NCBI GenBank assembly: GCA_947479995.1 | Contig: CANKBT010000117.1 | Location: 1 to 8,420 of the forward strand | Direction of reading: 5' to 3' | DNA: 8,420 nucleotides | Source: Frankiaceae bacterium | GTDB taxonomy: Bacteria > Actinomycetota > Actinomycetes > Mycobacteriales > SCTD01 | Part shown: piece after piece, positions 6,479 through 8,420 of the stretch | Numbering within the stretch: the stretch's first letter is position 1 | How the letters are laid out: each line of letters begins with the position of its first letter | Made by a program: the position numbers and the translations under genes | The notes under the pieces: model-generated | Database searches by the model: none | The model's input: only the letters and a program-made list of their open reading frames with translations | What the model was told of the DNA's origin: nothing

Positions 6479-8254
6479 TCACAGGCCGTGCTCCTGCAGC
6501 CACATCTCGAGCAGGGCCACCTGCCACAGCGGGTTGCCGCCGAGCGGGGTCAGGGCGTCGTTCGGCGAGGCCAGCAGCTTGTCGACCGCCTCGGCGCGGA
6601 ACAGCCCGCGGTCGCGCGCGGCCCGGCTGTGCAGCGCGTCGCGCACCCGCTCCAGGAAGCCGCCCTCGAGGTGGGTCAGCGCCGGCACCGGGAAGTAGCC
6701 CTTGGGCCGGTCGATGACCTCCGACGGGATGACCTGCCGCGCGGCCTGCTTGAGCACGCCCTTGCCGCCGTGCGCGAGCTTGAGCTCCGGCGGGCACTGT
6801 GCCGCGAGCTCGACGAGCTCGTGGTCGAGGAACGGCACGCGGGCCTCGAGGCCGAAGGCCATCGTCGTGTTGTCGACCCGCTTCACCGGGTCGTCGACGA
6901 GCATCACCTCGGTGTCGAGGCGCAGCGCGCGGTCGAGACCGGTGGCCGCGCGGCCCTTGCCGAAGTGCGCGCGCACGAAGGCGAGCGACGCGTCGTCGGC
7001 GGGGGCGTGGTCGTCGCTGAGCAGGTCGAGCACGCCGCCGTGCCCGCGGTCGAAGAAGGCGGTGGCGTACGCGCCGAGCGGGTCGTCGGACTCGTGGACC
7101 GGCGGGTACCAGTGGTAGCCGGCGAAGACCTCGTCGGCGCCCTGGCCGGACTGCACGACCTTGACGTGCCGCGAGACCTCCTGCGACAGCAGGTAGAACG
7201 CGACCACGTCGTGGCTGACCATCGGCTCGCTCATGGCGCGCACCGCGCGGTCCAGCGCCGGCAGCACCTCGCTCGGCGGCACGAGCATCTTCGTGTGGTT
7301 CGTGCCGAACCGCTGCGCGACGACGTCGGAGTAGACGAACTCGTCGCCGCTGCGGCCGCCGACCGCCTCGAAGCCGATGCTGAAGGTGCGCAGGCCCTGC
7401 TGGCCCTGCTCGGCGAGCAGCCCGACGACGAGCGAGGAGTCGACGCCGCCGGACAGCAGCACGCCGACCTCGACGTCGCTCACCATGCGCCGGCGCACCG
7501 CCGTGCGCAGCGAGTCGAGGACGGCGTCCTCCCAGTCGCGCGCGGACCAGCCGGCCTTGGCCGGGTCGCGCTCGTACGGCGGCTCCCAGTAGACGTGCTC
7601 GCGCGTCGTGCCGTCGGGCTCGTAGACGCGCACCGTCGCGGGCGGCAGCTTGCGCACGCCGCGCAGCACCGTGCGCGGCGCGGGGACGACGGAGTGGAAC
7701 GACAGGTACGCGTGCAGCGCCGCGGTGTCGAGCGTCGTGTCGACGCCGCCGCCGGCGAGCAGCGCGGGCAGGGTGCTCGCCCAGCGCACCGCGCCGTCGA
7801 CCTCGGCGACGTAGAGCGGCTTGACGCCGAGCCGGTCGCGCATGAGCACGACGCGGCCGGTGTCGCGCTCCACGAGCGCGACGGCGAACATGCCCTTGAG
7901 GTGGTCGACGACGTCGAGGCCCCACTCGGCGTAGCCCTTGAGCACGACCTCGGTGTCGCCGTGGCTGAAGAAGCGGTGGCCGCGCGCCTCGAGCTCGGCG
8001 CGCAGCTCCGGGTAGTTGTAGACGCAGCCGTTGAAGGTGACGGTCAGGCCGAGCTCGCCGTCGACCATCGGCTGCTGCGCGCACTCCGACAGGTCGATGA
8101 CCTTGAGCCGGCGGTGGCCCATCGCGACCGGGCCGGCGGCCCAGACGCCCACGCCGTCCGGCCCGCGGTCGGCCATCGTGGCGGTCATCCGCAGCACGGC
8201 CTCGACGTCGGCCCCGGACCCGTCGCGGCGCAGCTCGCCGCTCAACCCGCACAT
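6479..8254 (-). CDS. asnO: N-acetylglutaminylglutamine amidotransferase (AsnB-like)
   Basis: A 591-residue cytoplasmic class II glutamine amidotransferase of the asparagine synthase family. In the NAGGN pathway it converts N-acetylglutaminylglutamine to its C-terminal amide, using glutamine and ATP. The Ntn glutaminase domain (about 2-200) starts MCGLSG, with Cys2 exposed as nucleophile after Met removal, and shows ADRGPDG (29-34), GHRRLKVIDLS, FNGCVYNY (74-81) and GDTEV (99-103). The synthetase domain (about 240-580) carries the PP-loop LLSGGVDSS (266-274), SGQGADEVFAGY (from 369), FGLEARVPFLDHELV and RPKGYFPVP. The start is ATG at 8254, because the family needs Cys at position 2; an in-frame GTG 51 bases upstream would bury it. 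A GGGGAAG nine bases before the ATG may serve as ribosome binding site. It is the first gene of the minus-strand unit. Plain asparagine synthetase is possible by homology, but ngg and the M42 gene directly downstream favour the NAGGN role. Confidence 0.92.
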   Translation of the reverse strand: MCGLSGELRRDGSGADVEAVLRMTATMADRGPDGVGVWAAGPVAMGHRRLKVIDLSECAQQPMVDGELGLTVTFNGCVYNYPELRAELEARGHRFFSHGDTEVVLKGYAEWGLDVVDHLKGMFAVALVERDTGRVVLMRDRLGVKPLYVAEVDGAVRWASTLPALLAGGGVDTTLDTAALHAYLSFHSVVPAPRTVLRGVRKLPPATVRVYEPDGTTREHVYWEPPYERDPAKAGWSARDWEDAVLDSLRTAVRRRMVSDVEVGVLLSGGVDSSLVVGLLAEQGQQGLRTFSIGFEAVGGRSGDEFVYSDVVAQRFGTNHTKMLVPPSEVLPALDRAVRAMSEPMVSHDVVAFYLLSQEVSRHVKVVQSGQGADEVFAGYHWYPPVHESDDPLGAYATAFFDRGHGGVLDLLSDDHAPADDASLAFVRAHFGKGRAATGLDRALRLDTEVMLVDDPVKRVDNTTMAFGLEARVPFLDHELVELAAQCPPELKLAHGGKGVLKQAARQVIPSEVIDRPKGYFPVPALTHLEGGFLERVRDALHSRAARDRGLFRAEAVDKLLASPNDALTPLGGNPLWQVALLEMWLQEHGL

Positions 8255-8313
8255 GCGCCCAGTCTTCCCCGACGCCGGCGACGCTCGAAACACGGAGCAG
8301 GTCACACTGGGGC
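8255..8313. promoter_or_regulatory. Divergent 59-base promoter region between asnO and the exoribonuclease gene
   Basis: This is the only gap between oppositely directed genes, so it should hold signals for both. It is locally richer in A/T (around 8285-8308) than the flanking genes. For asnO, GGGGAAG (8270 to 8264, minus strand) is a possible ribosome binding site. For the plus-strand gene, AGGT at 8299-8302 is weak, and CACACT at 8303-8308 lies at the distance expected for a -10 element of a leaderless message, but matches TANNNT poorly. Both starts are preceded by nearly the same string, ACTGGGCGC before ATG on the minus strand and ACTGGGGC before GTG on the plus strand. I cannot define -35/-10 pairs with confidence; the asnO promoter may lie partly inside the exoribonuclease gene. 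Confidence 0.5.
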
Positions 8314-8420
8314 GTGCGCTTCTGGTACGACACCGAGTTCATCGAGGACGGCCGGACCATCGACCTGGTGTCCATCGGCGTGGTCGCCGAGGACGGGCGG
8401 GAGTACTACGCCGTCTCGAC
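8314..8420 (+). CDS. DEDD-family 3'-5' exoribonuclease (Rv2179c type), N-terminal part, cut by window edge
   Basis: A GTG at 8314 opens a frame to the window end, giving 35 full codons that begin (M)RFWYDTEFIEDG and continue through DLVSIGVVAEDG and REYYAVS. This closely resembles, from memory, the start of mycobacterial Rv2179c, a DEDD exoribonuclease also annotated as polyadenylate-specific 3'-exoribonuclease AS. The Asp and Glu of DTEF (residues 6 and 8) are the first metal ligands of the DEDD site; the remaining acidic residues are outside the window. The family starts a few residues before YDTEF, which supports this GTG. It is transcribed away from asnO, so it is probably a conserved housekeeping neighbour and not part of the osmoprotectant unit. 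Confidence 0.85.
   Translation, partial: MRFWYDTEFIEDGRTIDLVSIGVVAEDGREYYAVS

Larger units (their letters stand above)
1..8254 (-). other. Predicted seven-gene transcription unit (asnO-ngg-M42-glpK-like-pnuC-nadR-ATPase)
   Basis: All genes point the same way with minimal spacing. The stop and start codons overlap by four bases at 4726-4729 (GTGA), 2008-2011 (GTGA), 1433-1436 (GTGA) and 378-381 (ATGA). The M42 to kinase gap is 7 bases and the asnO to ngg gap is 34. No terminator-like hairpin with a T-run is visible between genes. Most internal starts lack a good Shine-Dalgarno, which fits translational coupling. The unit continues beyond the left edge, so its last gene is not known. Confidence 0.7.

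Noticed and set aside
8255..8305. Upstream GTG at 8305 as asnO start, adding 17 residues
   Set aside because: It would put residues in front of the catalytic Cys, which must be exposed at position 2, and would fill nearly the whole divergent gap.
6441..8375. Minus-strand open frame of 644 codons covering asnO in another frame
   Set aside because: Its translation is an Arg/Ala-rich shadow with no recognisable motif; the asnO frame has all catalytic motifs.

Overview
The window comes from a very GC-rich genome, with G or C at almost every third codon position and frequent GTG starts. It looks like a high-GC actinobacterium. The strongest lineage clue is the partial gene at the right edge, whose first residues match the actinobacterial/mycobacterial DEDD 3'-5' exoribonuclease family (Rv2179c type). 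I cannot name a genus. The window is almost fully coding: no stretch of 300 bases lacks a gene, and I see no tRNA, rRNA, CRISPR array, insertion sequence or terminator.

Layout. From about 8254 down to the left edge, seven genes run on the minus strand as what looks like one transcription unit. In transcription order they are: an asparagine-synthase-like amidotransferase (asnO, 6479-8254); a GNAT plus ATP-grasp fusion (ngg, 4726-6444); an M42 metallopeptidase (3473-4729); a glycerol-kinase-like FGGY kinase (2008-3465); a PnuC-type transporter (1433-2011); a two-domain NadR-type NMN adenylyltransferase/ribosylnicotinamide kinase (378-1436); and the N-terminus of a probable AAA/MoxR-type ATPase cut by the left edge (1-381). 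Four of the six junctions are 4-base GTGA or ATGA stop/start overlaps, one is a 7-base gap, and one is a 34-base gap with a GC-rich hairpin. On the plus strand, the exoribonuclease gene starts at 8314, diverging from asnO across only 59 bases.

How it works together. The first three genes are the complete known trio for N-acetylglutaminylglutamine amide (NAGGN), a dipeptide osmoprotectant known from Sinorhizobium and Pseudomonas. Ngg would acetylate glutamine and ligate a second glutamine, AsnO would amidate the C-terminus, and the M42 hydrolase accompanies them in an unsettled role, perhaps turnover. PnuC and NadR form a recognisable nicotinamide riboside uptake and NAD salvage pair. The unusual point is the arrangement: osmolyte synthesis, a glycerol-kinase-like enzyme, NAD salvage and an ATPase are joined in one tightly overlapped unit. 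The NadR kinase domain also lacks the usual Walker A lysine. Nothing here is a wholly unknown system, but the NAGGN/NAD-salvage coupling and the altered NadR P-loop deserve a second look.
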